Shown here in pieces: positions 16,197 through 24,184 of a DNA stretch of 64,000 nucleotides. Position 1 is the stretch's first letter. Each line of letters starts with the position of its first letter. Under the pieces are notes generated by a model. That model worked only from the letters and a program-made list of their open reading frames with translations, searched no databases and was not told the origin of the DNA. The translations under genes were made by a program, and so were the position numbers. Source of the stretch: an uncultured Methanomethylovorans sp. (lineage in GTDB: Archaea > Halobacteriota > Methanosarcinia > Methanosarcinales > Methanosarcinaceae); NCBI RefSeq assembly GCF_963678545.1, contig NZ_OY782870.1, positions 2,232,001-2,296,000 of the forward strand, read 5' to 3'.

Positions 16197-16652
16197 ATGA
16201 AAAGCTCGCAACTGTCTGCCGTCATTGCTGTGACAGCATTTATTATTCTGCTTGTTGGAGGCAGCATTATAGCTACCATAGATATCCAGCACTTAATGCA
16301 GGAAAATAAATATAATATTAATTCTTCACAAGCCCAAAGGATCCTGCTGAACGATAGCAATGTATCCACCTACTATAGGACTTATTTTCATGTACAGGAC
16401 TGGCGGGTAAACAGGACTACCATTGCCAACGGAAGTATACCTAATATGTACGGTAGACCTACAACACCAAAAGAAGATGTATGGAAAGTCGAAATAATGG
16501 AAAGAACCTGTGCATGTGCAGGTATAAAGCCTATTTATGTAATCGAAGGTTATATTTCCACAAATTCCGGGGAAGTTTTTAATACATCAACAAAAAAAGT
16601 TTCAGAGAACTCATATGACGCATCCACCTGCGCATCCACGACATGTCATTAA
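16197..16652 (+). CDS. Membrane-anchored extracytoplasmic protein
   Basis: 151 residues with an N-terminal hydrophobic helix (about 7-28) and an outside domain containing WRVNRTTIANGS and VWKVEIMERTCACAGIKPIY. Four cysteines, a CAC pair near 103-105 and two more near the C terminus (STCASTTCH), suggest disulfides or metal binding. It overlaps by 38 bases the thioredoxin/CcdA protein downstream, and that pairing fits a substrate of the redox exporter. The family is not recognised. Confidence 0.65.
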   Translation: MKSSQLSAVIAVTAFIILLVGGSIIATIDIQHLMQENKYNINSSQAQRILLNDSNVSTYYRTYFHVQDWRVNRTTIANGSIPNMYGRPTTPKEDVWKVEIMERTCACAGIKPIYVIEGYISTNSGEVFNTSTKKVSENSYDASTCASTTCH

Positions 16653-17733
16653 ACGGGTATTCCTGATCGTTTTTAGCCTGTTTTTATTAATATTAGCTGG
16701 AAGTGTTGTTGTCTGCGCTCAAAATACGACATCTGCTATTGCAGTAGACTATTTTTATGAGGAGGGATGCCTGAAATGTCAGCAGGCATCACCTGTAATA
16801 GAAAATGTTACAAATACTTATGAATGCAATCTAACGTCCTACGAAATTATTTCTTCCTATGACCTAGCCCGCAGTTATGGCATATCCGTGGTTCCTGCCG
16901 TGGTAGTGAACAAGGAAATAGTGATTACATATAACGATTACCAGGGAAATACTGCACTTTTGGAAGACCTGCTTATCAAAGCCATTATTAACGGATCTGG
17001 GGAAATAAATAATACATCAGACATATCTAAGAATGAAGTCAAAAATGCCACAAAACTTTCTCCTTTTTTAGTATTCATTGCAGGTCTGCTTTCAGGATTC
17101 AACCCTTGTATCCTTGCAGTTATGGCTTTTCTGGCCACGCTTATACTTTCATCCAGTGGAAAAAGAAAAGATATACTAAAAATGATACTGGGCTTTTGCA
17201 CCGGTATTTTCATAACATACATGATAGTGGGCCTGAGCATTATGGGGACAGTATACGTGCTGCCTTCCCTTAAAACTACGATAACAACATCAATGATTGT
17301 TATCATCTTCATACTGGGCTTTTGGCATATTTATGATGCTTATCACCTGTGGAAATACTCTAAATCAACTTTTCATACTCCCAAAGCCATGATAGAGCTG
17401 CTTGAAAAAACATCTAAGAGCAATATCCTGCTCTTATCCTTTGTCTCAGGAGGAATCTTTTCCCTTGTAAAAGCACCCTGTGTGGGGGCTATTTATTTTT
17501 CGATTCTGGATCTGCTGGTAGGCAGAACGGATCTTGCTCTTGGAGCTTTCTACCTTGCGATCTATAATTTAGGTGTGATCTTTCCAATAATCATTATGGG
17601 AATATTACTTGGCTACGGCATGAAACCGGAGACCATCACAAAACTCAAGGAAAACAAGCGTGTAGAAATCAGGCTTTTCACAGGAATGATACTTCTACTC
17701 CTTGCTCTGCTGCTGCATCTGCATATAATCTGA
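16615..17733 (+). CDS. Thioredoxin-CcdA/DsbD-like membrane thiol-disulfide protein
   Basis: 372 residues with a signal-anchor helix (about 13-34) and a thioredoxin-like domain (about 40-130) carrying the redox pair CLKC (near 54) and the cis-proline loop VVPAVVV. A six-helix CcdA/DsbD transmembrane domain follows (about 145-372). It has the diagnostic cysteines in GFNPCILAVMAFLA and KAPCVGAIYFS. It should carry reducing power across the membrane to the outside, for disulfide exchange or cytochrome maturation. The start overlaps the previous gene; a later start within the signal helix is possible. The cytochrome-c-like gene at 23202 is a conceivable client. Confidence 0.85.
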   Translation: MTHPPAHPRHVIKRVFLIVFSLFLLILAGSVVVCAQNTTSAIAVDYFYEEGCLKCQQASPVIENVTNTYECNLTSYEIISSYDLARSYGISVVPAVVVNKEIVITYNDYQGNTALLEDLLIKAIINGSGEINNTSDISKNEVKNATKLSPFLVFIAGLLSGFNPCILAVMAFLATLILSSSGKRKDILKMILGFCTGIFITYMIVGLSIMGTVYVLPSLKTTITTSMIVIIFILGFWHIYDAYHLWKYSKSTFHTPKAMIELLEKTSKSNILLLSFVSGGIFSLVKAPCVGAIYFSILDLLVGRTDLALGAFYLAIYNLGVIFPIIIMGILLGYGMKPETITKLKENKRVEIRLFTGMILLLLALLLHLHII

Positions 17734-17734
17734 T

Positions 17735-17842
17735 AGAGAATTTCGATTAACTCACTATCTTCAGTACAACATCATACTAAAATACAAACAATGGCTAAGT
17801 AAATTAATAATAATGGATGATTTAACTTATTTTGCTCTTAAG
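17735..17842 (+). mobile_element. IS5-family left-end relic
   Basis: AGAGAATTTCGATTAAC and about 90 further bases, up to the start of a transposase frame (ATGGATGATTTAACT), match the left end of the relic at 25182 with scattered differences. The copy breaks off at the codon for Ala-Leu-Lys. It is a dead end fragment. Confidence 0.75.
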
Positions 17843-17858
17843 CCTAAGTTTGACAGTT

Positions 17859-18107
17859 TCATTTTTTGACCATATAGATTTTGACAATTATATCATCCTT
17901 TGTAGCATCCTTAAAATTGATTCCCAGATCCTAGAAGACGAGATGCAATTGCTGCAAATACTGTAAAACGCAAGGAGTAGACAGACCCTGTGCGAACAGG
18001 AAATTCTCAAACCTGATAATAAGTATCTTATTCTCTTCAGAATAAGCAGCATTCTCAATTCTCTCTTCAGTTCTCTCCAACACTCTCTCGTGGTTGTAAA
18101 TAGACAT
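17859..18107 (-). pseudogene. Tyrosine recombinase N-terminal relic with in-frame TAG
   Basis: From ATG 18107 the frame reads MSIYNHERVLERTEERIENA, then ILIIRFENFLFAQGLSTP, typical of the N-terminal SAM-like domain of archaeal XerA-type integrases. A TAG at 17931-17933 interrupts it, after which the frame stays open (DLGINFKDATKDD) to TGA 17859. The catalytic domain is missing, replaced by the IS5 relic. It lies at the 3' side of tRNA-Thr, so it probably marks a former integrated element. Confidence 0.7.
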
Positions 18108-18196
18108 AGTTTCAATACCCCTACATTCAAATATACCTTACACTCGAGCAGAGTGAAAGTAAAATTTGCATTTAGGGATTTGAACTGAAAACAAGA

Positions 18197-18268
18197 AGCC
18201 CCCGGAGGGATTTGAACCCTCGACCTGCTGATTACGAATCAGCCGCTATACCGCTAAGCCACAGAGGC
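18197..18268 (-). tRNA. tRNA-Thr (anticodon CGT)
   Basis: On the minus strand GCCTCTG pairs with CGGGGGC (with G-T pairs), and the anticodon stem GCTGA/TCAGC encloses the loop TTCGTAA, giving anticodon CGT. The T arm contains GAGGGTTCAAATCCCTC. The discriminator is T. Confidence 0.95.
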
Positions 18269-18324
18269 AATTGTGTCTCTAAATAATATATAAGAATTTA
18301 ATTATTTCGCTCAACCTTTTATTC

Positions 18325-18429
18325 TCACTTCAATGCAGACATTGAATTGGTGCGGCGCATATTAGAATAAAAGTTGGTCGCTCTTTCCAGATTATCTGCC
18401 GGAATGTCAATATGAACTATTGTTGGCAT
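18325..18429 (-). pseudogene. Truncated VOC/glyoxalase gene joined to a trm5 3'-end fragment
   Basis: From ATG 18429 (preceded by GGGGTGG) the frame reads MPTIVHIDIPADNLERATNF, the usual start of VOC-superfamily proteins. It then runs out of frame into a segment matching the last codons of the Trm5 gene at 25824. In the Trm5 frame that segment reads YAPHQFNVCIEVRIKG before a stop. The product would be 34 residues and non-functional. The junction records a recombination event. Confidence 0.65.
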
Positions 18430-18650
18430 TTAACCACCCCATACAAAGTTCTGTCAGAAACAATTTAAGGTTATGGTTGTAATTCATCAGATAGATATTG
18501 GTAAATTGGATAGGTCATAGTAGATACAATATAACTGGTGTGATTCGTTGTTGAATCTATGGAGAAAAGTCTTTAAATAGAATCCTTTTTGGAATTTAGA
18601 ATATGAAAAATAAATACCTCAAGAACATTGCCTATGGCTTTTTATCATGG

Positions 18651-19528
18651 AGCCTATTTCAAAACTTCACTCACACCTTTTTCCAACACAACAGGAAACA
18701 TGCAATATCTAACAATCCTTTGAAAACCACATTAAGACGTTCATATCTACTTGCTAATTTTCTAAATCCCATCTTCAACCATGCAAAGAATCGTTCTATA
18801 GTTCCTCTGTAATGATATGTTTCTTCATCAAATCGAGTAGGTCTTCCTCTTTTCTTTCTTTTACTGTTCCTTGTATTGATCGGTATGTTGCTTTTGATAG
18901 CTCTGGACCTTAAGTACTGCCTGATTTCTGTATCGTCGTACGCAGCGTCTGCCAGAACTTCAAGAGGTCTTGTCCTTGGTCTTCCATCGGTCTTAACCTT
19001 AATATCCTCCATAACTTCAATGAAGTGCTGTCTATCGTGCTCTTTTCCAGAAGATATTTGGATTATAAGTGGAAAACCTTCACAACTTACACATGCATGG
19101 ATCTTTATGCCTTTTCTTTTCTTGTGACCGTTGTACGAGGAGTCATCTCCCCTTTTTTAGTTTCGATGAAACTGCTATCGATACACACTGTATCCAATGA
19201 GAACTTACCTTTCTGGTAAGCGGAATCCCGAAGGGATTCCATTATCTCGTTCCATATACCTTCCTCTGACCACCTTTTCAGCCTTCTCCAGGCAGTTGCC
19301 TGGGAACCATAAATAGCTGGCATATCTCCCCATCTGCAACCTGTTATCAGAACAAAGAGAATACCATTGATGACCTTACGGTCATCAGCTCTCTTTCTTC
19401 CGGTAATTGGTTGTGGTGGCAAGTGTGGCTTTATAAACTTCCATTGATCATCAGAGAGTTCTCTGAATTCCATTCATATCCCCACAATAACATTCAGAGA
19501 AATAGTATTTATAGTTTTGATACAGGCT
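18651..19528 (-). mobile_element. Complete IS5-family (IS427-like) element with target duplication
   Basis: About 880 bp bounded by AGCCTATTTCAAAAC on the left and GTTTTGATACAGGCT on the right, which form an imperfect inverted repeat. CATGG occurs immediately outside each end (18646-18650 and 19529-19533) as a target duplication. It carries a two-frame transposase reading leftward. The ends, length and organisation are intact, so it may still move. Confidence 0.9.
18671..19473 (-). CDS. IS427-type transposase made from two overlapping frames
   Basis: Frame A (19473 to 19105) reads MEFRELSDDQWKFIKPHLPP and continues to the first catalytic Asp in VCIDSSFIETKK. Frame B, ending at 18671, supplies GDDSSYNGHKKRKGIKIH, the second Asp (LADAAYDD) and the Glu in a YHYRGTIERFFAWLK-type motif. 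The frames join by a -1 shift at a run of six A followed by four G (minus strand, 19158-19149). Such slippery runs are used for programmed frameshifting in this IS group, so a functional fusion of about 267 residues is likely. Confidence 0.8.
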
Positions 19529-19942
19529 CATGGTCAATACCTTTTGTTGCATCATTATTCTTTTACACAAAAGAGGGCGTACTGACAATTGATGTGTTTT
19601 TATTTAAATCGATTATGATTGTAGTAGGTTCCATCACAGCTGGATTTCTTTTGGTTTCCTATTTTAAGAACATAAATTCAGAATACTACAGAGAAGGGAT
19701 TGTTGTCGGATTGACATGGTTTACCATAAACATACTATTGGATTTGCTGATATTAGTCCAAATGTCAGGAATGTCTATAACCGATTATTTCTCACAGATA
19801 GGATTGAGGTACATAGTGATTCCTGTAATGACTGTTACTATTGGGGCTGCTTTAAACAACAAAAAATAATCGTTTACATGCTATAGCATCAGATTATTTA
19901 AATGTCAATCCAACTAACTAACAACAAGAGGCCCCCATTCCC

Positions 19943-20644
19943 ATGAAAATCATCCAATTCGACGGTGGTGCAGTTCCAAACCCCGGCACAAGAGTAATAG
20001 GTATCATCCTCCTCGACGACAACCACGTTCTCAAGGAGATATCCCGAAAGCTTGATGGCATAGGTACCAACAACGAAGCCGAATATTCAGCCCTCATAGA
20101 AGGTCTGAAACAGGCACTTGCACTTGGATGGACCGAGATATTGGTGCACGGCGACAGTAAACTCGTTGTGAATCAGGTGGCAGGTTCATGGAAGGTAAAC
20201 AAAGACAACCTGAAACCATTGAACGCAGAAGCCAAGACACTCTTATCCAAGTTCAAGTCTGTAAAGATTGAGTGGATTCTAAGAGAAAAGAATGCGAGGG
20301 CAGATGCAGCAGCATCAAGGGCATTGGGGTTCGATGAAGACCCGTTTCATGACAATCTGTATGAACGTGATATTGGCATCCATTGTCCCAAATGCAAGAA
20401 GGAATGCACTTTTGAGTGGATAGTATTCAAGAATGGTGAGAGGAACATAAGTCAAAGCTGTCCAGTTCATGGTTACTTGCGGTCTGCACCTATGGTCCCT
20501 GCGTACATCGAGAGGATAAAGAGCGAGTCATTGTTGCAGTATATGAACGATGATAAGACTCCTGCAAAGTGTAAGGGTTGCAGTAGACAAAGAGTCTGCA
20601 AGCTGGTGGAGCAGGGATTTATTGACATTTGTGAGTATAAGTAG
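19943..20644 (+). CDS. rnhA: Ribonuclease HI with C-terminal zinc-binding domain
   Basis: 233 residues. Residues 1-130 form the RNase HI fold with catalytic acids D7 (FDGG), E47 (NNEAEYSAL), D71 (HGDSKLVV) and D121 (NARADAAAS). It should cleave the RNA strand of RNA-DNA hybrids. The C-terminal 90 residues add two cysteine groups, CPKCKKEC with a later C and H, and CKGCSRQRVC, which probably bind zinc and may aid nucleic-acid binding. Short archaeal RNase HI enzymes usually lack this tail. It ends with TAG. Confidence 0.9.
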   Translation: MKIIQFDGGAVPNPGTRVIGIILLDDNHVLKEISRKLDGIGTNNEAEYSALIEGLKQALALGWTEILVHGDSKLVVNQVAGSWKVNKDNLKPLNAEAKTLLSKFKSVKIEWILREKNARADAAASRALGFDEDPFHDNLYERDIGIHCPKCKKECTFEWIVFKNGERNISQSCPVHGYLRSAPMVPAYIERIKSESLLQYMNDDKTPAKCKGCSRQRVCKLVEQGFIDICEYK

Positions 20645-20692
20645 AGGTATATCTTTATACTACACAAACTGCAATATGTATAGGGGGTTAGT

Positions 20693-21577
20693 ATGCAAAA
20701 GATTGTCCCACATTTATGGTTTGATAAAGAAGCTACTGAGGCTGCAAAGCTTTACACTTCTCTTCTCAGGGATTCTAAAATCATTGACATCACACAGATT
20801 CATGGTACTCCTTCTGGAACAGCAGAAATGGTTGCTCTTGAATTATCAGGCCAAGAATTCATGCTGATATCAGCTGGACCTTTCTTTACATTTACTCCGG
20901 CAATATCATTCCTTATTGCCTGTAGCAGTACAGAAGAAGTGGATACGTTATGGGAGCAATTATCAAAAGACGGTACTGAGCTTATGCTTTTGGATGCATA
21001 TCCTTTTAGCAAGAGATACACATGGGTGGAGGACAGATATGGTCTTTCATGGCAGGTAATGCACATGGGTGACAGAAAGTTTACACAGAAAATCACACCA
21101 ACACTTATGTTCACCGGTGATGTGTGCGGGAAAGCGGAAGAGGCAATCAATACTTACACATCAGTGTTTAGTAATTCAAAAGTTGGTGACATTCTCCGCT
21201 ACGTAGCAGGCGAGGGGCCCGATAAGGAAGGAACAATACAGCACGCTTCTTTCATGCTTGAAGGTCAGGAATTTGCAGCTATGGACAGTGCTTATGAGCA
21301 TAGTTTTACTTTCAACGAAGCTATCTCGTTCATAGTGTACTGCGATACACAGGATGAAATCGATTACTACTGGGGAAAACTATCAGATGTTCCTGAAGCT
21401 GAACAGTGTGGCTGGCTGAAAGATAAGTATGGAGTATCATGGCAGATTGTGCCCACTATTATGAAAGAGATGATGCAGAACAAAGATGCCGTTAAATTAG
21501 CACGAGTAACTGAAGCGTTCCTTAAAATGAAGAAGTTTGATATTGCTGAATTGAAAAAAGCGTATGAGGGACTGTAG
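20693..21577 (+). CDS. PhnB-like double VOC-domain protein
   Basis: 294 residues made of two homologous halves (about 1-140 and 145-275), each a PhnB/3-demethylubiquinone-methyltransferase-like VOC module. The matching patterns are PHLWFDKEATEAAKLYTSL and PTLMFTGDVCGKAEEAIN, and YGLSWQVM and YGVSWQIV. These proteins fold like glyoxalases; the real substrate is not known. GGGGGTTAG precedes ATG 20693. The gene stands alone behind RNase HI and ends with TAG. Confidence 0.85.
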   Translation: MQKIVPHLWFDKEATEAAKLYTSLLRDSKIIDITQIHGTPSGTAEMVALELSGQEFMLISAGPFFTFTPAISFLIACSSTEEVDTLWEQLSKDGTELMLLDAYPFSKRYTWVEDRYGLSWQVMHMGDRKFTQKITPTLMFTGDVCGKAEEAINTYTSVFSNSKVGDILRYVAGEGPDKEGTIQHASFMLEGQEFAAMDSAYEHSFTFNEAISFIVYCDTQDEIDYYWGKLSDVPEAEQCGWLKDKYGVSWQIVPTIMKEMMQNKDAVKLARVTEAFLKMKKFDIAELKKAYEGL

Positions 21578-21624
21578 TGTTCTTAGTAACCGCTTTAAGA
21601 CATGATGGATATGAAATACTCTTA

Positions 21625-21750
21625 TCATATACAATTTGCACTGGTCATGACACCACATTGTGGACAGTAATATAAAACGTTTAATCCAAGTTTTTGTTTT
21701 TTCAGTGCAGTACTGCAATTGCAGCAGACATGGTTATTATTTTTAATCAT
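21625..21750 (-). CDS. Zinc-ribbon micro-protein 1
   Basis: 41 residues from ATG 21750, with GTGAGGA upstream. Cysteine pairs CCNC (9-12) and CPQC (29-32) are spaced as in a rubredoxin-like zinc ribbon (MIKNNNHVCCNC..., then LYYCPQCGVM). It lies directly downstream of a second zinc-ribbon gene in the same direction, 9 bases apart, so the two form a small operon. The function is unknown; such proteins can bind RNA or subunits of larger complexes. Confidence 0.65.
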   Translation of the reverse strand: MIKNNNHVCCNCSTALKKQKLGLNVLYYCPQCGVMTSANCI

Positions 21751-21759
21751 TTTTCGTCC

Positions 21760-21897
21760 TCACTCGCATAGGAGTATTGATTCAATTCTTGCCGTACCTG
21801 GTTTTGTCCAATATCCACATACTTTGCAGACCTGAATGTTCTTTTTATTGGTCTGTAATTTATTATTACATTCTGGACATATCTTCAACGATTTCAT
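21760..21897 (-). CDS. Zinc-ribbon micro-protein 2
   Basis: 45 residues from ATG 21897, preceded by GCGAGGTATC, which is close to the archaeal consensus. Two CxxC pairs (CPEC at 7-10 and CKVC at 24-27) with VCGYWTKPG form a zinc ribbon. It is the first gene of a two-gene leftward operon with micro-protein 1. The paralogous pair suggests a heterodimer or duplication. Confidence 0.65.
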   Translation of the reverse strand: MKSLKICPECNNKLQTNKKNIQVCKVCGYWTKPGTARIESILLCE

Positions 21898-22368
21898 TAT
21901 TGATACCTCGCAAAAAGAATGTATTTCTCTTACCTTAAATTATGTAAGAGGAATTGTGGTCGATAATAAAGTAAAAGACAAATTGATTGTGTTTTTTCTG
22001 AATCATTGTTTCTCACAATTGCCATTAAACATGTGGTCATTGATATAATCACTTTGAACATTGAAAAATACACAACTATGTGTATTTTTGTTTTATATAA
22101 TTCTTAGAAGTAAATGAATCTTTCAAAACAAGTTGATATATTTGACAAGAATCAATGAAAACAAGGGCTTAAGCCATGACCACAGGTGGTCATTAAGTAT
22201 TTAAGTACTCTGAATCGAGTTGAGTGATAAATAATAAGCTGGTTATATTGCAATTCAATTAGTCTGTCTTTTTTCTTCCTGCCACATCTTCCAAAATTCA
22301 CAACAAGATTTAAGAATCAAATCAAGAGATACACTTACATATAATCTTTAAAGTTGTGGAGGGACAAA
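21898..22368. promoter_or_regulatory. Intergenic region with two adjacent palindromes
   Basis: No gene is seen in this 470-base stretch. GGCTTAAGCC (22166-22175) is directly followed by ATGACCACAGGTGGTCAT (22176-22193), two perfect palindromes in tandem. The half-site GTGGTCATT also occurs near 22031. They could be operators for the SIMPL gene at 22369 or for the zinc-ribbon operon. A TATA-like ACATATAATC at about 22337-22346 precedes the SIMPL gene. Confidence 0.45.
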
Positions 22369-23103
22369 ATGACAGATGAAACTTCTAGTAATAAAATGTA
22401 TATTGTGCTTGTTGTACTCGCAATTGCTGTAGCGTTGATGGCAGCTGTAATATATGCCAATTCAGTGGCTACATCTGGACAGAACGGTGAACACACTCTT
22501 TCCATCTCAGGTTCTGGTGAACAGAAGATGACTCCAGATACGGCTTCATTAAGTGTCGGAGTTGTTGTTCAGGCATCTACTGCAAATGAATCATCTACTC
22601 AAAATGCAGCCATTATGAGTGCTGTTATTAGTGAGCTGAAGAGAATAGGATTACAGGATAATGAAATTCAGACATCCTATGTTTCCATTCAACCAGTATA
22701 CGATTACAGTGGCACACAAAAAATAGTAGCTTACTCTGCTTCCAATAATGTGCAAGTCACTACGCAGAAGGTAGATAGTTTAAGTGCTATCATTGACGGA
22801 GCAACAGCTGCCGGAGCCAACCAAATCGGAGGTATAACCTTTTCAGTATCCGACAAAAAGCAGCAGGAACTTAGGGATGAACTATTCAAAGCGGCAGTAG
22901 CCGATGCATCATCTAAAGCCGAGAAACTCGCTTCAAGTCTGGGTGTCATAATAGTAGGAGTGCAGACAGCTTCCGTAAGTGAAGGGGGCAATGTACAGCC
23001 GCTATATTCACCATCAGCAGCTGGAGCAGCAGTTGCTACACCAATTCAGCCAGGTGAAACGACAGTTTCCCTGTCCGTACAAGTGACATACATTACCAAG
23101 TGA
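22369..23103 (+). CDS. SIMPL-domain (DUF541) membrane-anchored protein
   Basis: 244 residues from ATG 22369, with GGAGGGACAAA at good spacing; TTG 22354 in the same frame is inside this site. An N-terminal anchor helix (about 10-30) is followed by the SIMPL fold: HTLSISGSGEQKMTPDTASL at its start, two repeats of paired helices, and a final strand TTVSLSVQVTYITK. SIMPL proteins (BP26, YggE) are extracytoplasmic oligomers linked to stress protection; the mechanism is unknown. A strong hairpin terminator follows. Confidence 0.9.
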   Translation: MTDETSSNKMYIVLVVLAIAVALMAAVIYANSVATSGQNGEHTLSISGSGEQKMTPDTASLSVGVVVQASTANESSTQNAAIMSAVISELKRIGLQDNEIQTSYVSIQPVYDYSGTQKIVAYSASNNVQVTTQKVDSLSAIIDGATAAGANQIGGITFSVSDKKQQELRDELFKAAVADASSKAEKLASSLGVIIVGVQTASVSEGGNVQPLYSPSAAGAAVATPIQPGETTVSLSVQVTYITK

Positions 23104-23121
23104 TTGAAGCACTCGATTTGT

Positions 23122-23153
23122 AACTGCAAGTAACATAACACTTGCAGTTTTAC
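23122..23153 (+). terminator. Hairpin terminator
   Basis: AACTGCAAGT (23122-23131) and ACTTGCAGTT (23140-23149) form a perfect 10-base stem followed by a T-rich run. It lies between convergent genes at 22369 and 23202. Confidence 0.8.
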
Positions 23154-23201
23154 TCTTTGAGTTTTGATGGAACTATTTTGGACTCATCCCAATGTGTAGC
23201 T

Positions 23202-23645
23202 TCAAGCATACTTTCTGTGGAAGCCGACAATTATAAAGAACCCTATAACTGCAATAATAGCCTCGAACCCAGGAGCCTTCTTTGCGTTAGTCGCAGTGGT
23301 TATTGGCTTTTCGTTAGTATTGCTATTAGATTGTGGATTGTCGTTGGCATCACCCGGAAATGTAAGAGCATTAATTTCTGCTATATTGGTGAAGCCATCG
23401 TTATCCGAGTCAAGGGTCTCAATTGCTATAAAGTCATGTCCACTATCAAAAAATGCTAGACCATAAAGATTTCGTGGAGACCCTCCACCTGAAGTATGAC
23501 AGGTGTTGCATGTATCAAGCTTTGTGCCAGATGTATTATATTTCTCCTTGAAAGCTGCAAAATAAGTAGGTCTTGCTGCTGCTATAGGCAACCCAATCAA
23601 AACTATTAATACTAAGAACAATGCGAGAGTTAGTTTATAATTCAT
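23202..23645 (-). CDS. Secreted mono-heme cytochrome-c-like protein with Ca-binding loop and PGF-CTERM anchor
   Basis: 147 residues from ATG 23645 (GGTGAT upstream). A signal peptide (about 1-24) is followed by the covalent heme motif C46-N-T-C49-H50. A calcium-binding EF-hand/dockerin-like loop has D79, D81, D83 and E90 (DSDNDGFTNIAE). A Ser/Asn/Thr-rich linker leads to a C-terminal APGF plus hydrophobic helix plus HRKY, the PGF-CTERM signal used by archaeosortase A for lipid anchoring. It is therefore probably an electron-transfer protein on the cell surface. Distal heme ligand candidates cannot be assigned. Confidence 0.75.
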   Translation of the reverse strand: MNYKLTLALFLVLIVLIGLPIAAARPTYFAAFKEKYNTSGTKLDTCNTCHTSGGGSPRNLYGLAFFDSGHDFIAIETLDSDNDGFTNIAEINALTFPGDANDNPQSNSNTNEKPITTATNAKKAPGFEAIIAVIGFFIIVGFHRKYA

Positions 23646-23917
23646 ATCTATCACCACAGCTTTCCTGATTATATCGAAACATTTTGAAAAACCATAGTAA
23701 GAACATCAGTATATAACGTATAAGTAATCACCTGAAATATGAGGTTATCGAAATCTCATCATAATGATTATATTCATACAAATTAGTATACAAATGTTAA
23801 TATATGTGAATTTGAGATGTATCTACTATATCAGTAGCAAGGTGATGAATTCACTGATTCCCCAAAATGATTGAAAGTGGATTCATAGCCTGAAAAACAA
23901 AAGAGGAGAAAAACAAT

Positions 23918-24043
23918 ATGGAGTTTGTCGCTGTAACCTGTCAGAATTGTGGTAGTAAGATGTATGTTCTGAGCAAGTCAGTACGCAAGGAAATGTACTG
24001 CACTATTCACTGCCTCGAGTCAGGCACCTCATCAAAAATCTGA
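23918..24043 (+). CDS. Zinc-finger micro-protein
   Basis: 41 residues from ATG 23918 with GAGGAGAAAAAC upstream. CQNC (8-11) and CTIHC near 28-32 provide four metal ligands (CxxC...CxxxC). Basic residues lie between them (KSVRKEMY). The coding region is followed directly by a hairpin. The function is unknown. Confidence 0.6.
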   Translation: MEFVAVTCQNCGSKMYVLSKSVRKEMYCTIHCLESGTSSKI

Positions 24044-24070
24044 GTGTTCCGACCTGGACACTCACACCTC
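24042..24070 (+). terminator. Hairpin after the zinc-finger micro-protein
   Basis: GAGTGTTC (24042-24049) pairs with GGACACTC (24056-24063), with one G-T pair, around a 6-base loop; it starts within the stop codon. Confidence 0.5.
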
Positions 24071-24184
24071 ATCTTTTCTACTACATCTCTTTTAACTTAA
24101 CTAGCTGCTAAGCAACTGTTTTTTCTTATGAATATGTTTCTATTGTCCCTGTAACTGACAATGTACAGGTTCATAGTAGATTTC

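Larger units (their letters stand above)
18603..19869 (+). pseudogene. Four-helix membrane protein gene split by an IS insertion
   Basis: The first 16 codons (MKNKYLKNIAYGFLSW) end at 18650. The rest begins right after the IS at 19529 (SWSIPFVASLFFYTKEG...) and runs to TAA 19869. Removing the IS and one CATGG copy restores a continuous frame of about 127 residues with four predicted membrane helices. The inserted IS supplies in-frame upstream codons to the second half, but no natural start. The family is not recognised. Confidence 0.85.

Noticed and set aside
17931-17933. TAG in the integrase relic as a pyrrolysine codon
   Set aside because: The gene is truncated and lacks its catalytic domain, so the TAG is more simply decay.
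19411-19869. Independent 152-residue gene
   Set aside because: Its first 40 codons lie inside the IS; the true gene begins at 18603 and is split by the insertion.
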